Source: Lysobacterales bacterium
Lineage (GTDB): Bacteria; Pseudomonadota; Gammaproteobacteria; Xanthomonadales; SZUA-38
Assembly: GCA_028285525.1 (NCBI GenBank)
Contig: JANQOZ010000027.1
Span: forward strand, 62,001 to 126,000
Direction: 5' to 3'
DNA length: 64,000 nt
Shown here: positions 54,884 through 63,301 of the stretch, in pieces
How the letters are laid out: every line of letters begins with the position of its first letter
Position numbering within the stretch: position 1 is the stretch's first letter
Notes under the pieces: model-generated
What the model was told of the DNA's origin: nothing
The model's database searches: none
The model's input: only the letters and a program-made list of their open reading frames with translations
Made by a program: the position numbers and the translations under genes

Positions 54884-55726
54884 CTACGACCTTGGCTGCA
54901 CGGGATCAAACTGGACGTCGAAAGCACCAAAACTCCCGAAATCCAAACGGGCGCTGGAATCGGTGGTGACGTCGTGGATACCGGTCACCGCACCGCAGGA
55001 AATATAGGTGCCTTCCGGCAACGCCAACCCTCGATCGGCAGACAGCTCGATCAAAAACCGCAGGGCCTGCAGCGGTCCGCCTTCGATGACACCCGCGTCA
55101 GCGGAACCGACGGTAGCGCCATCAACAATCGTGACGGCGGTCAGCTCATCAAGGTGCCGTTCGCTCCACTCGGGAATCTCGGGACCCACCAGCAGCCCGG
55201 CGTTGTTGCCGAAATCGCAGACCACGCAGCAAGGCCCGAGTCGATTGACGTCGGCCATGGGGCTGCTCGCGATTTCAGCGGCGATGTGGAGACTTCCAAT
55301 CCGGCCAAGGAGTTCCTGGTCTGAGTAGGCCTGCCCGGTAGGCTCGATAGTGTGGGAGAGTTTGAGGACAAACTCCGCTTCAACGGCCGCAAAACCACCG
55401 CGATAGATCGGCATGGTCCGTGTGCCGCCCGGATCGATGCCAAACACCGACGACCGGAATATAGGTCCTGCAAGCCGGCGCGCACCGAGAGAAGACCGGA
55501 ACTCCTCAGGCACCATTCCCACCTTCCAGCCGGCAACCGCATCCGGCCAACGCGCGATTGAAGCATCCTGTACGGCGTAAGCCTGCTCCAGGGCTGTCGG
55601 AAGCTCTCCCGGGAAGCTGATCAGGGGCGTGGCGGTGAGCCTTGCGGATACGAGCCGCTGAGAGATCTGGTCCAGCTCTGCTGCCAGGTGAGTCTGCGTA
55701 TTCGAATTGTTATTGGGCAATGACAT
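54884..55726 (-). CDS. 2-keto-4-pentenoate hydratase / fumarylacetoacetase-superfamily enzyme
   Basis: 280 residues. The metal site is visible in EAEFVLKL (the two Glu) and the later AAEIASSP, with VAGWKVGM and the C-terminal GTYISCGAVTG of the MhpD branch. Known relatives add water to 2-hydroxydienoates or decarboxylate oxo-acids. It is the first gene of the alginate run, directly behind the CACCGGTG operator. An enzyme acting on an unsaturated or oxo-uronate is plausible, but no step of the textbook pathway needs it. Function open. Confidence 0.85.
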   Translation of the reverse strand: MSLPNNNSNTQTHLAAELDQISQRLVSARLTATPLISFPGELPTALEQAYAVQDASIARWPDAVAGWKVGMVPEEFRSSLGARRLAGPIFRSSVFGIDPGGTRTMPIYRGGFAAVEAEFVLKLSHTIEPTGQAYSDQELLGRIGSLHIAAEIASSPMADVNRLGPCCVVCDFGNNAGLLVGPEIPEWSERHLDELTAVTIVDGATVGSADAGVIEGGPLQALRFLIELSADRGLALPEGTYISCGAVTGIHDVTTDSSARLDFGSFGAFDVQFDPVQPRS

Positions 55727-55812
55727 CCTGGCATTCCGTTTTGGGCGCTCAGCGCCACCAGGTTTTTATTCAGCCGACCGGGAAGTCTCGGTTGGGACTA
55801 TGGTTCACTTCC

Positions 55813-55840
55813 AGCATACTCAAAATGACACCGGTGTCAA
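55813..55840 (-). promoter_or_regulatory. Promoter with LacI-type operator for the ten-gene alginate operon
   Basis: On the minus strand, TTGACA (55840-55835) and TATGCT (55818-55813) are 16 bases apart and read toward the hydratase gene that starts at 55726. The -35 box lies inside the perfect 14-bp palindrome TGACACCGGTGTCA at 55826-55839, so a bound repressor would block RNA polymerase. The CG-centred even palindrome is the usual LacI-family operator form. A near-identical site with the same geometry precedes the TonB receptor. Confidence 0.8.
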
Positions 55841-56149
55841 TAAGGCAAACTGAAGAGTGGTGGTGACGCATATCCGCCCTTGAGACTCTATGCGACCCTA
55901 CCGGCGAAAAGAACAGCCGTCGCTGGCTAATTTCCGAATAAAACGCTAATTTTTATTATGTTATAGCGCTTCACCGAAGCGAGCCATCGTTCGAGTTGTG
56001 GCTTCAATCGTCCGCGAAGGTCGAATTGCGGAACGTCAAGGACCTAATTGTCTACAGAGACAAATATTCGAACAAAATTACGCCCCTCAATTCGAAGGCC
56101 GACCACCCATGTACCGAAATGCCCAGGTCGCCAGCAACACCAAGAAAAA

Positions 56150-56169
56150 GCCCCGGCAATCACCGGGGC
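56150..56169. terminator. Terminator of the TonB receptor gene
   Basis: GCCCCGG, six-base loop, CCGGGGC: a perfect 7-bp GC stem. Read on the minus strand it is followed by TTTTTC, a classic intrinsic terminator, starting about 40 bases after the receptor stop. On the plus strand it is followed by CATTTTTAG, so it may act both ways. Confidence 0.88.
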
Positions 56170-56209
56170 CATTTTTAGAATTGCTGCTGCATGTTTGCCG
56201 CCGGCTACC

Positions 56210-59119
56210 TTAGAACCGGTAGGTTGCACCGATGACAACACGCCGATCCGGCAGGCCGACGAAACAGAGCGGCCCGGTCTCGGCAACGCAGTGCTGGTCG
56301 ATGCGCTCTTCAGTCAGATTGACACCGTCCAGATTGAGCGTGAGGTTTTCCGTGACCGCATATTGGATGCTCGCGTTTAGCTGACCGCGATCCAGCGTGT
56401 TGACCGGAAAGCTAAAGGTACTGCTGCCGCTCGTATTGGCACCGCCGCCGAAATCCTGGGTGCGGAAGCCTTCCCGCCAGGTGTAGCGGGCCCGAGCCGA
56501 GAGACCATACTTCTCGTAAAACAGAGTGAAGTTGTAGGCGTCCTCGGAGAAGTCGAGCAGACCTCTGGGCTGACAGACTTCACCAAGAACCTGGAGGCCG
56601 CGGCCTGAGGTGCAGTCCTCAACCGATCCGCCGCTGAAGTCCTGGTGCGTGTAGTTCGCAACAACACCAAAACCTGATGCCCAGCCGAGACGCTCTTCGA
56701 AGCTCGAGAGGTCGTACTGAAAGGCGAACTCAAACCCTTTCTGAGTGGTCGTTTCCGGATCGTTGCCCGGGATCGTGAAGTCAACACACAGACCCATGGT
56801 GTCCGGATCACCCAATACGTTCGGAATGACAATCGGATTGAAGATACCGCCTCCGGGACACGAAGGATCGGTCTCTCGAGAGAGCCCGCTCGTGCTGTTG
56901 GGGTCTTCAAAAAGGGCCGCGCCCTCAAAGTCGATGCCAAAAATGTTGGTGCGATCTTTTTCGAAATACCCGAGGCTCACTACGGCAGAGTCGGCGAAGT
57001 ACCACTCCACTGCCAGATCGATTGAGTCCACTTCCTCTGGCTCAAGACCCGGGTTACCCAGCGCGACCACCGAGTTCTCCTGAACGTCGAACGTAAATCC
57101 GGTGTTGAGATCGCTGAAATTGGGCCTCCGGATATCTGAGCTGTAGCCGAAGCGAACCACTACGTCTTCTCGGACGTCAGCAACAACATTCAGCCGCGGC
57201 AGAAAGAAGTCGTAGCTTCCTTTGGTTGACTGCAGCGACCGCTGGCCGTTTTCGTCCGCGGGACCGAAGGCGACCGAGTCGATCTCAGTGTCGATGTAGC
57301 GCACACCAAGATTTCCTCGAAAGATCCCATGCTCGAAGTTTGCCTGCGCATAAATGGCGGTGGTGTCTTCGCTAACGTCGTAGAAAGAGTTTTCGTCGGA
57401 AACCGGATTGAGAATGTCCGGACTCTCCGGGTCGTGCGTGATTACCGCATCCTGCAGAATCGCAAGCGTGCCGCTCGGGTCGGAAAACGCCCGATCGGGA
57501 TCAACCAGCAGAAAATCGCTGATAAACAGTGACCGACCGTCGCCGTCACCGTAGTTGTTCGGGCCTGGCACCAGAAGATCGGCGAAGAGCGTACCGCTCG
57601 GGCTGTCTACGAGCCGACTGAAACCGCCGATACGATCCTCGACATCGTTGAACCGACTGGACGATTCGTTGTACCGATAGCCAAACTCAAGTGTCTTGAT
57701 CCCCTTCCAGTCGAAGTCATATTCGAAATCAAAGCGCACAGCATTTTCTTCGTTCTCGGTGGTGTTGCGACCGAAGATCACCTGATCAAGCACCACGTTG
57801 GCCGGATCGGTTAACGAAGCCACAGTCGGCGCGAAGGGAGAATCGAAGTTGATGCCCCAGGAAAGCGTCCCGCCTGACAGGTCGTAAACGAAGGGCACGC
57901 AGTTGTCGTTACTGGTCCCGTCCTGCGGGCAATTGGGATTCAGGAAGTTCAGCGTTGTGCTCAGGTTCGGATTGACCGTGTCCGACTGGGTGGTCGCCAG
58001 CTCGAAGCTTGCGAGCCACCGATCACCCTGCCAGTCGCCGCCGATGGCGAAGATGTCGCTGTCGGTTACTCGCGATCCCGTGTCGCTGGAGAAACGGAGG
58101 TTTGGATCGTCATCATCGTTCGCGAGATCGGGCTCCAGAAAACCTCGCAGAGCCGCAGGAAATCGTCCTGGGCCGATACCAAAATCTACGGTTTCAAAAT
58201 CGGTTGGGATGCTGATGTTTCTCAGCGTGCTGACGCCGGACGCCTGCAGCCGGTAGCTGTCCTGGCTTCGGTCCTGCCGGTTGATGACCGCGTCGAAGTG
58301 AAAGCTGAGGTTATCTCGCGGCGCCCACTCAAAGGTGGTTGCGATGTTGGCCGTTTCAAAGTCGAAGTTTTCCTGCTCCTGCACCAGAAACTGGATCCCC
58401 AGGAACTCACTCGGCGACGCGCCGGGCGGCCGAGCGATGTTGTCTCGGTCTGTTCGCGGCCGAAACGACAACGCCTCCTGTTCGGTGTAGCTGCCGCTGA
58501 TGACAAACCCGAACTCACCGGCATCGGTTGACCAGCTATCACCAAAGGCCCCGGACACCCGCGGCTGCAGGCTTTCGGTACTGAGGCTGCTGTCTTCGGC
58601 CTGGAGCCTGATGGAACCGAGCGTCTCCTTGAGCTGGAGCGGCCGGATGGTCTTAAGGTTGATCGTTCCACCGACGGAACCCTCGATGGTTCCGGCGTCG
58701 GGTGACTTGATCACCTCAACGGCTGAGATGATCGCGGGATTAACGTCTTCGAAGTCGATACCGCTTCGGCCGGAGCCGGAGCCCACCGTGGACACACCGT
58801 TGAACTCGATTCGATTGGCGTTGGTCCCGCGGATCTGAACCCCGGTGCCGACGCCGGCGGTGCGGGTAATCTGGATACCCGTCACGTTCTCGAGCACCTC
58901 GGCCAAGTTCTGGTCGGGGAGCTTCCCGATGTCCTGCGCCACGATGACCTCAATCAACTCTTCCGAGTTTCGCTTCTGATTGATTGCGGTTCTCAGCGAC
59001 GCCCGAATGCCGGTGACAATAACTTCTTCCAATTCTTCGTCTTGCGCGATTGCCGTCGGCGACAGAGCGAGTGTCGACCCGGCGATGGCGAGCGCGGTAA
59101 TGCTACGTTGATATTTCAC
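56210..59119 (-). CDS. TonB-dependent receptor, likely alginate oligosaccharide uptake
   Basis: About 969 residues from the GTG at 59119, which has AGGGG upstream and starts a clear signal peptide (SITALAIAGSTLALSPTAIA); the longer frame has no leader. The TonB box area is EEVIVTGIRASL, the plug contains IGKLPDQNLAEVLENVTGIQ, VQIRGTNANRIEFNG and GGTINLKTIRPL, and the barrel ends RRVVIGATYRF. This is the TIGR01782-type receptor family used for glycans by Xanthomonas- and Caulobacter-like bacteria. The shared operator with the alginate operon and its placement beside the PL6 gene point to alginate oligomers as the ligand. Confidence 0.93.
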   Translation of the reverse strand: MKYQRSITALAIAGSTLALSPTAIAQDEELEEVIVTGIRASLRTAINQKRNSEELIEVIVAQDIGKLPDQNLAEVLENVTGIQITRTAGVGTGVQIRGTNANRIEFNGVSTVGSGSGRSGIDFEDVNPAIISAVEVIKSPDAGTIEGSVGGTINLKTIRPLQLKETLGSIRLQAEDSSLSTESLQPRVSGAFGDSWSTDAGEFGFVISGSYTEQEALSFRPRTDRDNIARPPGASPSEFLGIQFLVQEQENFDFETANIATTFEWAPRDNLSFHFDAVINRQDRSQDSYRLQASGVSTLRNISIPTDFETVDFGIGPGRFPAALRGFLEPDLANDDDDPNLRFSSDTGSRVTDSDIFAIGGDWQGDRWLASFELATTQSDTVNPNLSTTLNFLNPNCPQDGTSNDNCVPFVYDLSGGTLSWGINFDSPFAPTVASLTDPANVVLDQVIFGRNTTENEENAVRFDFEYDFDWKGIKTLEFGYRYNESSSRFNDVEDRIGGFSRLVDSPSGTLFADLLVPGPNNYGDGDGRSLFISDFLLVDPDRAFSDPSGTLAILQDAVITHDPESPDILNPVSDENSFYDVSEDTTAIYAQANFEHGIFRGNLGVRYIDTEIDSVAFGPADENGQRSLQSTKGSYDFFLPRLNVVADVREDVVVRFGYSSDIRRPNFSDLNTGFTFDVQENSVVALGNPGLEPEEVDSIDLAVEWYFADSAVVSLGYFEKDRTNIFGIDFEGAALFEDPNSTSGLSRETDPSCPGGGIFNPIVIPNVLGDPDTMGLCVDFTIPGNDPETTTQKGFEFAFQYDLSSFEERLGWASGFGVVANYTHQDFSGGSVEDCTSGRGLQVLGEVCQPRGLLDFSEDAYNFTLFYEKYGLSARARYTWREGFRTQDFGGGANTSGSSTFSFPVNTLDRGQLNASIQYAVTENLTLNLDGVNLTEERIDQHCVAETGPLCFVGLPDRRVVIGATYRF

Positions 59120-59183
59120 TGAATTGCCCCTCTGGCCATTAGTGCCACCCCAAAGTGGATGATTGGTGTTTTTGTGAAGATGG

Positions 59184-59211
59184 AGTATACGATTCATGTC
59201 ACCGGTGTCAA
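59184..59211 (-). promoter_or_regulatory. Promoter with LacI-type operator for the TonB receptor
   Basis: Minus strand: TTGACA (59211-59206), 16 bases, TATACT (59189-59184), directed at the receptor GTG at 59119. The operator TGTCACCGGTGTCA at 59197-59210 differs from the operon copy by one base. The divergent beta-helix/PL6 gene starts 133 bases away on the other side and may share the same repressor. Confidence 0.8.
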
Positions 59212-59343
59212 TACGGTCAAAAATGGGGCTCTTCGAATCGTGAATGAGACGGAGTTGCCGCTAGCCGAACCTCGGGTTATGGTGGGAAAAGATCAATATC
59301 CTGCGATCCGAGAGCCTTAAAACACCTTTACATATTGATTTTA

Positions 59344-61032
59344 ATGACGATTAATTCTCGAATCATCTTACTGTCGCTTCTCGCAGCCCCCTTGGGGCAG
59401 ACGACGTGGGCCTCAGAAGATCGACAGCCAGCCTTATTGTCCTTAGAGACAATAAGCGATGAACATTACCTCCCGGACTTCTCGTTTGCGGGCTTCCGCA
59501 ATGGCCTCAGCGAACTGCCGAGGGCCTCGGGAACCGTCGTCAGAGTTGACGATTTTGGTGCTGAACCGAACGATAAAATCGATGATTCCAAGGCGGTTCT
59601 GGCAGCGATTGAACACGCCACGACGATCGACGGCCCGGTGGTTGTGCGATTCTCTCCTGGCACCTACCGGATCTCTGAGGTACTGCGAATCGAACGATCG
59701 GATCTTGTACTGCAGGGCGCCGGAAGAGGTGACGGCGGAACCACGCTCTTTTTTCCGAGGCCGCTCAATCAGGTAGACAAAAGCGAGTCTCTCAAAGAGC
59801 TGAGGCAGTACCTGGTTAAGCTCGACAAGCGCCAAGTGGAACCGGCCAAAAACCTCAACGACTATTTTTCTGAGTACTCCTGGAGCGGAGGCTTCATCTG
59901 GATTCAAAAACCCGGTACGCGTCCTGCCCCTTATCTGGTTGAGTACGACCCCGACATTCCCAAGCTGGGAGATATCGTCAGCGGCAAAAGAGGCGAACAA
60001 GAGATTGTGCTCGCGGCCAAGCCCAAGCTCAAAGTTGGGGACATTGTCCAGGTACAGTGGATCAACCGGACCGGGCCCGACGCGGCCATTATCAAATCGC
60101 TGTATGGATCGAAGTCAAAGCGAGCGGGCTCGCACCACTGGTCATTCCCGGAGCGCCCCCTGGTCCGTCAGACCTCCAGAGTCGCTCAGATCGATGGAAC
60201 CCGCGTGCGCCTGGCCGATCCGCTGCTGCATGATGCTGGGAGCTCGATTCCTGCACAGCTGGCTGAGTGGGACGGACTGAAACACATTGGCATAGAAGAC
60301 CTCCATCTGGCATTCCCGGAGTCGCCATTTTTTGGTCACCACATGGAGCGCGGCTATAACGGGATTTACTTCACCAGCGCCTTCGATTCGTGGGCACGAA
60401 ACCTGCGAGTCACCAACGCCGACAGCGGAATTCTCAGCTACAACAGCGCCAACCTGACCTTTAAAGACATCCTGTCTGAAGGCAGCAGACGTGCCCATTA
60501 CGCCGTCCATATGGGTAACGTTCACAACGTGCTGGCGGAAAACGTGACCATCATGAATCCCGTACTGCACTCCCTCACGTTCAATACGCAGTCAACCAAG
60601 TGCGTTTACAAAAACGCTGAAGTATTCGCGACGCCGACCCTGGATCAACATGCGGGCGCAAACCATCAGAATCTTTATGACAACGTCACCCTGCATATTC
60701 AGGCCGCTCGAACGGACGAGGGTCCTGTCACCCCGGTCTTTGACGGCAGCGGTGCCGGGTACTGGCAACCCGGCCACGGCGCCTACAACACAACCTGGAA
60801 TCTGAGGGTATTGATCACCGGCGGCGCCTATGCCGACGAGGTAGTCACAGTGCAGGGGCTCGACGAAGGCCCGATGGCGAGAATTATTGGCCTTCACGGC
60901 AACCGCAAGTTTGAGCTCGACTACCGTCCAGCGCCTTACGTAGAGTTGCTAAACGAAGAGTTGCGCAGTGTTCCGTCACTGTATGACTATCAGAAGAATC
61001 AGCGCCTCCAGGCCAGGGCGTCCACCCCATGA
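59344..61032 (+). CDS. Secreted right-handed beta-helix protein, candidate polysaccharide lyase
   Basis: 562 residues from the ATG at 59344; a TTG three codons earlier is possible and neither has a clear ribosome site. After a leader (IILLSLLAAPLGQTTWA) comes a Pectate_lyase_3/GH28-related start, VVRVDDFGAEPNDKIDDSKAV, then repeated rungs (RISEVLRIERSDLVLQGAG, RNLRVTNADSGILSYNSANLTFKDIL, AHYAVHMGNVHNVLAENVTI) and a possible base-rich site in WSGGFIWIQKPG and QHAGANHQNLYDNVTL. The family is not one of the named alginate lyase families I know. Its stop overlaps the PL6 start by four bases. Confidence 0.8.
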   Translation: MTINSRIILLSLLAAPLGQTTWASEDRQPALLSLETISDEHYLPDFSFAGFRNGLSELPRASGTVVRVDDFGAEPNDKIDDSKAVLAAIEHATTIDGPVVVRFSPGTYRISEVLRIERSDLVLQGAGRGDGGTTLFFPRPLNQVDKSESLKELRQYLVKLDKRQVEPAKNLNDYFSEYSWSGGFIWIQKPGTRPAPYLVEYDPDIPKLGDIVSGKRGEQEIVLAAKPKLKVGDIVQVQWINRTGPDAAIIKSLYGSKSKRAGSHHWSFPERPLVRQTSRVAQIDGTRVRLADPLLHDAGSSIPAQLAEWDGLKHIGIEDLHLAFPESPFFGHHMERGYNGIYFTSAFDSWARNLRVTNADSGILSYNSANLTFKDILSEGSRRAHYAVHMGNVHNVLAENVTIMNPVLHSLTFNTQSTKCVYKNAEVFATPTLDQHAGANHQNLYDNVTLHIQAARTDEGPVTPVFDGSGAGYWQPGHGAYNTTWNLRVLITGGAYADEVVTVQGLDEGPMARIIGLHGNRKFELDYRPAPYVELLNEELRSVPSLYDYQKNQRLQARASTP

Positions 61033-63266
61033 GCAGCAAAGGAAACCTGTCCCCAGGCGGCATCGTCACTTGGCTGCTCGCATCGCTGGCGCTTTCACTC
61101 GCGGGAACGCTGCAGGCGGCCTCCCTTGTGAGAACCCAGCAGGAATTCAACGAAGCGGTAAGCGCAGCGAGGCCCGGTGACACCATTACAATGGCCAACG
61201 GCGTTTGGCGCGATTTTGAGATGGTGTTCTCAGGTACAGGCACCGAAGACCAGCCGATTACGCTGACCGCCGAGACCCGAGGAAAGGTGATTATTTCGGG
61301 CGTGTCCAACCTCCGATTGGCCGGTGAGTATCTGGTGGTCAGAGGATTGGTTTTTCGCGACGGTTACACCCCCACCAACGAAGTGATTTCCTTTCGCCGA
61401 AGCCGCGACCAGCTGGCCAATCATTCTCGGGTCACCGAAACGGTCATCGACCATTTCAACAATCCACAGCGTCATGAGCGGGACTTCTGGGTCATGATGT
61501 ATGGCCGCAACAATCGGTTTGATCACAACCACATTAATGGCAAAAGCAATGCTGGGGTGACCATGGCAGTGAAGCTGAATTCCGAGGCAAGCCAAAACAA
61601 TCACCACCGGATCGACTACAACTATTTCGGCCCCCGCCAGGCGCTCGGGTCTAACGGCGGAGAGACGCTGAGAATCGGAACCAGCAAATATTCACTGACC
61701 GATTCTTTTACGACGGTCGAGAACAACTACTTCGATCGCTGCAACGGTGAAGTAGAGATCATCTCCAGCAAATCGGGCCATAACGTTTTTCGAGGCAACG
61801 TGTTTTTCGAATCTCAGGGAACGCTCACGCTGCGCCACGGCAACGACAACCTGATCGAAAACAACCTCTTTTTAGGGAACGGGGTGCCTCACACGGGTGG
61901 AATTCGCCTGATCAACAAGAGACAGACGATTCGCAACAACTATCTCTATGGCCTCAAGGGCTACCGCTTCGGCGGTGCTCTGGTGGTGATGAACGGCGTG
62001 CCGGACTCACCGATCAATCGCTACCACCAGGTTGAAGACTCCCTGGTTGAACACAACACGATTATCGACAGCGATCACGTGGAGTTTGCCGCTGGCAGTG
62101 ATGACGAACGAAGCGCGGTTCCGATTTCCACGGCTTTTCGCCAAAACCTTATCGTGCACCGTCAGCCGACGGCGATGATCGCCGTTCATGACGATATCAG
62201 CGGCATTCGTTTTGAAGGCAACATCGTGTCGGGTTCTAAGAACACACCCGCAATCAGCGGCCTCGTAGACGAAGCAGTCACCCTGACCAGATCGACGAAC
62301 GGCCTGCTCTATCCCCGACAAACGAAACCGGTTGGCGCAAGGCCGGACCTAAGAGTTCTCGAACGCGACGAGACCGGCGTTGCGTGGTATCCAAAAGCAG
62401 GATTCGGCGACCGGTTCGACACAGGCCAGATCCACACGATCAGCCCCGGACAGGACACCCTTGCCGCAGCGGTTGCGGAGGCGGAGTCAGGCGACATTAT
62501 CGAGCTGGAGGCTGGTGAGTACGTCAGCTCGCGGCTGATTGCGATCGACAAACCGCTGACCGTAAGGGCTGCAACCGGCCAATCAGTAAGGCCCATACTT
62601 CGCTTTGAGCGAACCACGCTATTTGAGATCAGCGAGGGCGGCAGCCTCAAGCTTGAGGGACTGGCGGTTGACGGTTCCGCTGCGCCCGATGCTTACGACA
62701 ACTCGGTCGTTCGCACGAGCCGGTACTCGATGTTGTCCAACTACGAGCTCGTGGTGAACGATGTCCACGTAGCCAATCTCAACACCAACCACTCCTTCAA
62801 TTTTCTCAAGGTCTCGAAGCACACCTTCGCCGACAGGATTGACATCCGGGCATCACGCTTTTCAGAGATCTCGGGGCACGTTGTCGCACTCGATCAGGAA
62901 ATCGACGACCTTGGGATTTACAACGCTGAGTACATATCGATCGCGGACTCAAGCTTTGAGAACATCGAGAAAAGTGTGGCGAGCGTCTATCGGGGCGGAA
63001 CCGACGAGAGCACCTTCGGCCCGCACTTTCTGTTTACCGGGAACCGCCTGAGTAACGTAGGCAACGGTAAGCGCAACAAGAACCAGGCTGCCGTTTTTCT
63101 GCACGGGGTGCAGGTCGCAACGTTGAGGCAGAACTCGCTCAGCAGCAGCCAGCCTGTTCGGGTGGTCGAAACGGTCGGCGACCCCATTACCCAGCTTTCA
63201 GACAACCAGTTTAATCAAACCAAGGTGCCTGTGATCCAGCCGTTTGGCAGCAGCCGCACGAACTGA
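61029..63266 (+). CDS. PL6 alginate lyase
   Basis: 745 residues with a leader (LLASLALSLAGTLQAASL). The N-terminal half is a PL6 beta-helix: calcium/catalytic Glu241 and Glu243, Lys248 in NGEVEIISSKSGHNVF and Arg269 in GTLTLRHGND, the same arrangement as AlyGC and chondroitinase B. The second half (from about 450, GQIHTISPGQDTLAAAV) is another beta-helix without these residues, as in two-domain PL6 enzymes. It should cut alginate by beta-elimination outside the cell or in the periplasm. It is coupled to the upstream beta-helix gene. Confidence 0.93.
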   Translation: MSSKGNLSPGGIVTWLLASLALSLAGTLQAASLVRTQQEFNEAVSAARPGDTITMANGVWRDFEMVFSGTGTEDQPITLTAETRGKVIISGVSNLRLAGEYLVVRGLVFRDGYTPTNEVISFRRSRDQLANHSRVTETVIDHFNNPQRHERDFWVMMYGRNNRFDHNHINGKSNAGVTMAVKLNSEASQNNHHRIDYNYFGPRQALGSNGGETLRIGTSKYSLTDSFTTVENNYFDRCNGEVEIISSKSGHNVFRGNVFFESQGTLTLRHGNDNLIENNLFLGNGVPHTGGIRLINKRQTIRNNYLYGLKGYRFGGALVVMNGVPDSPINRYHQVEDSLVEHNTIIDSDHVEFAAGSDDERSAVPISTAFRQNLIVHRQPTAMIAVHDDISGIRFEGNIVSGSKNTPAISGLVDEAVTLTRSTNGLLYPRQTKPVGARPDLRVLERDETGVAWYPKAGFGDRFDTGQIHTISPGQDTLAAAVAEAESGDIIELEAGEYVSSRLIAIDKPLTVRAATGQSVRPILRFERTTLFEISEGGSLKLEGLAVDGSAAPDAYDNSVVRTSRYSMLSNYELVVNDVHVANLNTNHSFNFLKVSKHTFADRIDIRASRFSEISGHVVALDQEIDDLGIYNAEYISIADSSFENIEKSVASVYRGGTDESTFGPHFLFTGNRLSNVGNGKRNKNQAAVFLHGVQVATLRQNSLSSSQPVRVVETVGDPITQLSDNQFNQTKVPVIQPFGSSRTN

Positions 63267-63301
63267 AACCAGTCGGCACCGACAAAAAGGGGAAACAACA
63301 C

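Larger units (their letters stand above)
55727..56209. other. Intergenic region between the hydratase gene and the TonB receptor
   Basis: 483 bases. It contains the promoter/operator at 55813-55840, an AT-rich stretch around 55940-55975 and the terminator at 56150-56169. I see no credible coding frame; the short frames in it lack ribosome sites. No tRNA-like cloverleaf was found. Confidence 0.5.

Noticed and set aside
55860..56149. Possible small RNA or tRNA in the gap before the TonB receptor terminator
   Set aside because: I could not fold a cloverleaf or find conserved tRNA arms, and no promoter-terminator pair encloses a clear unit.
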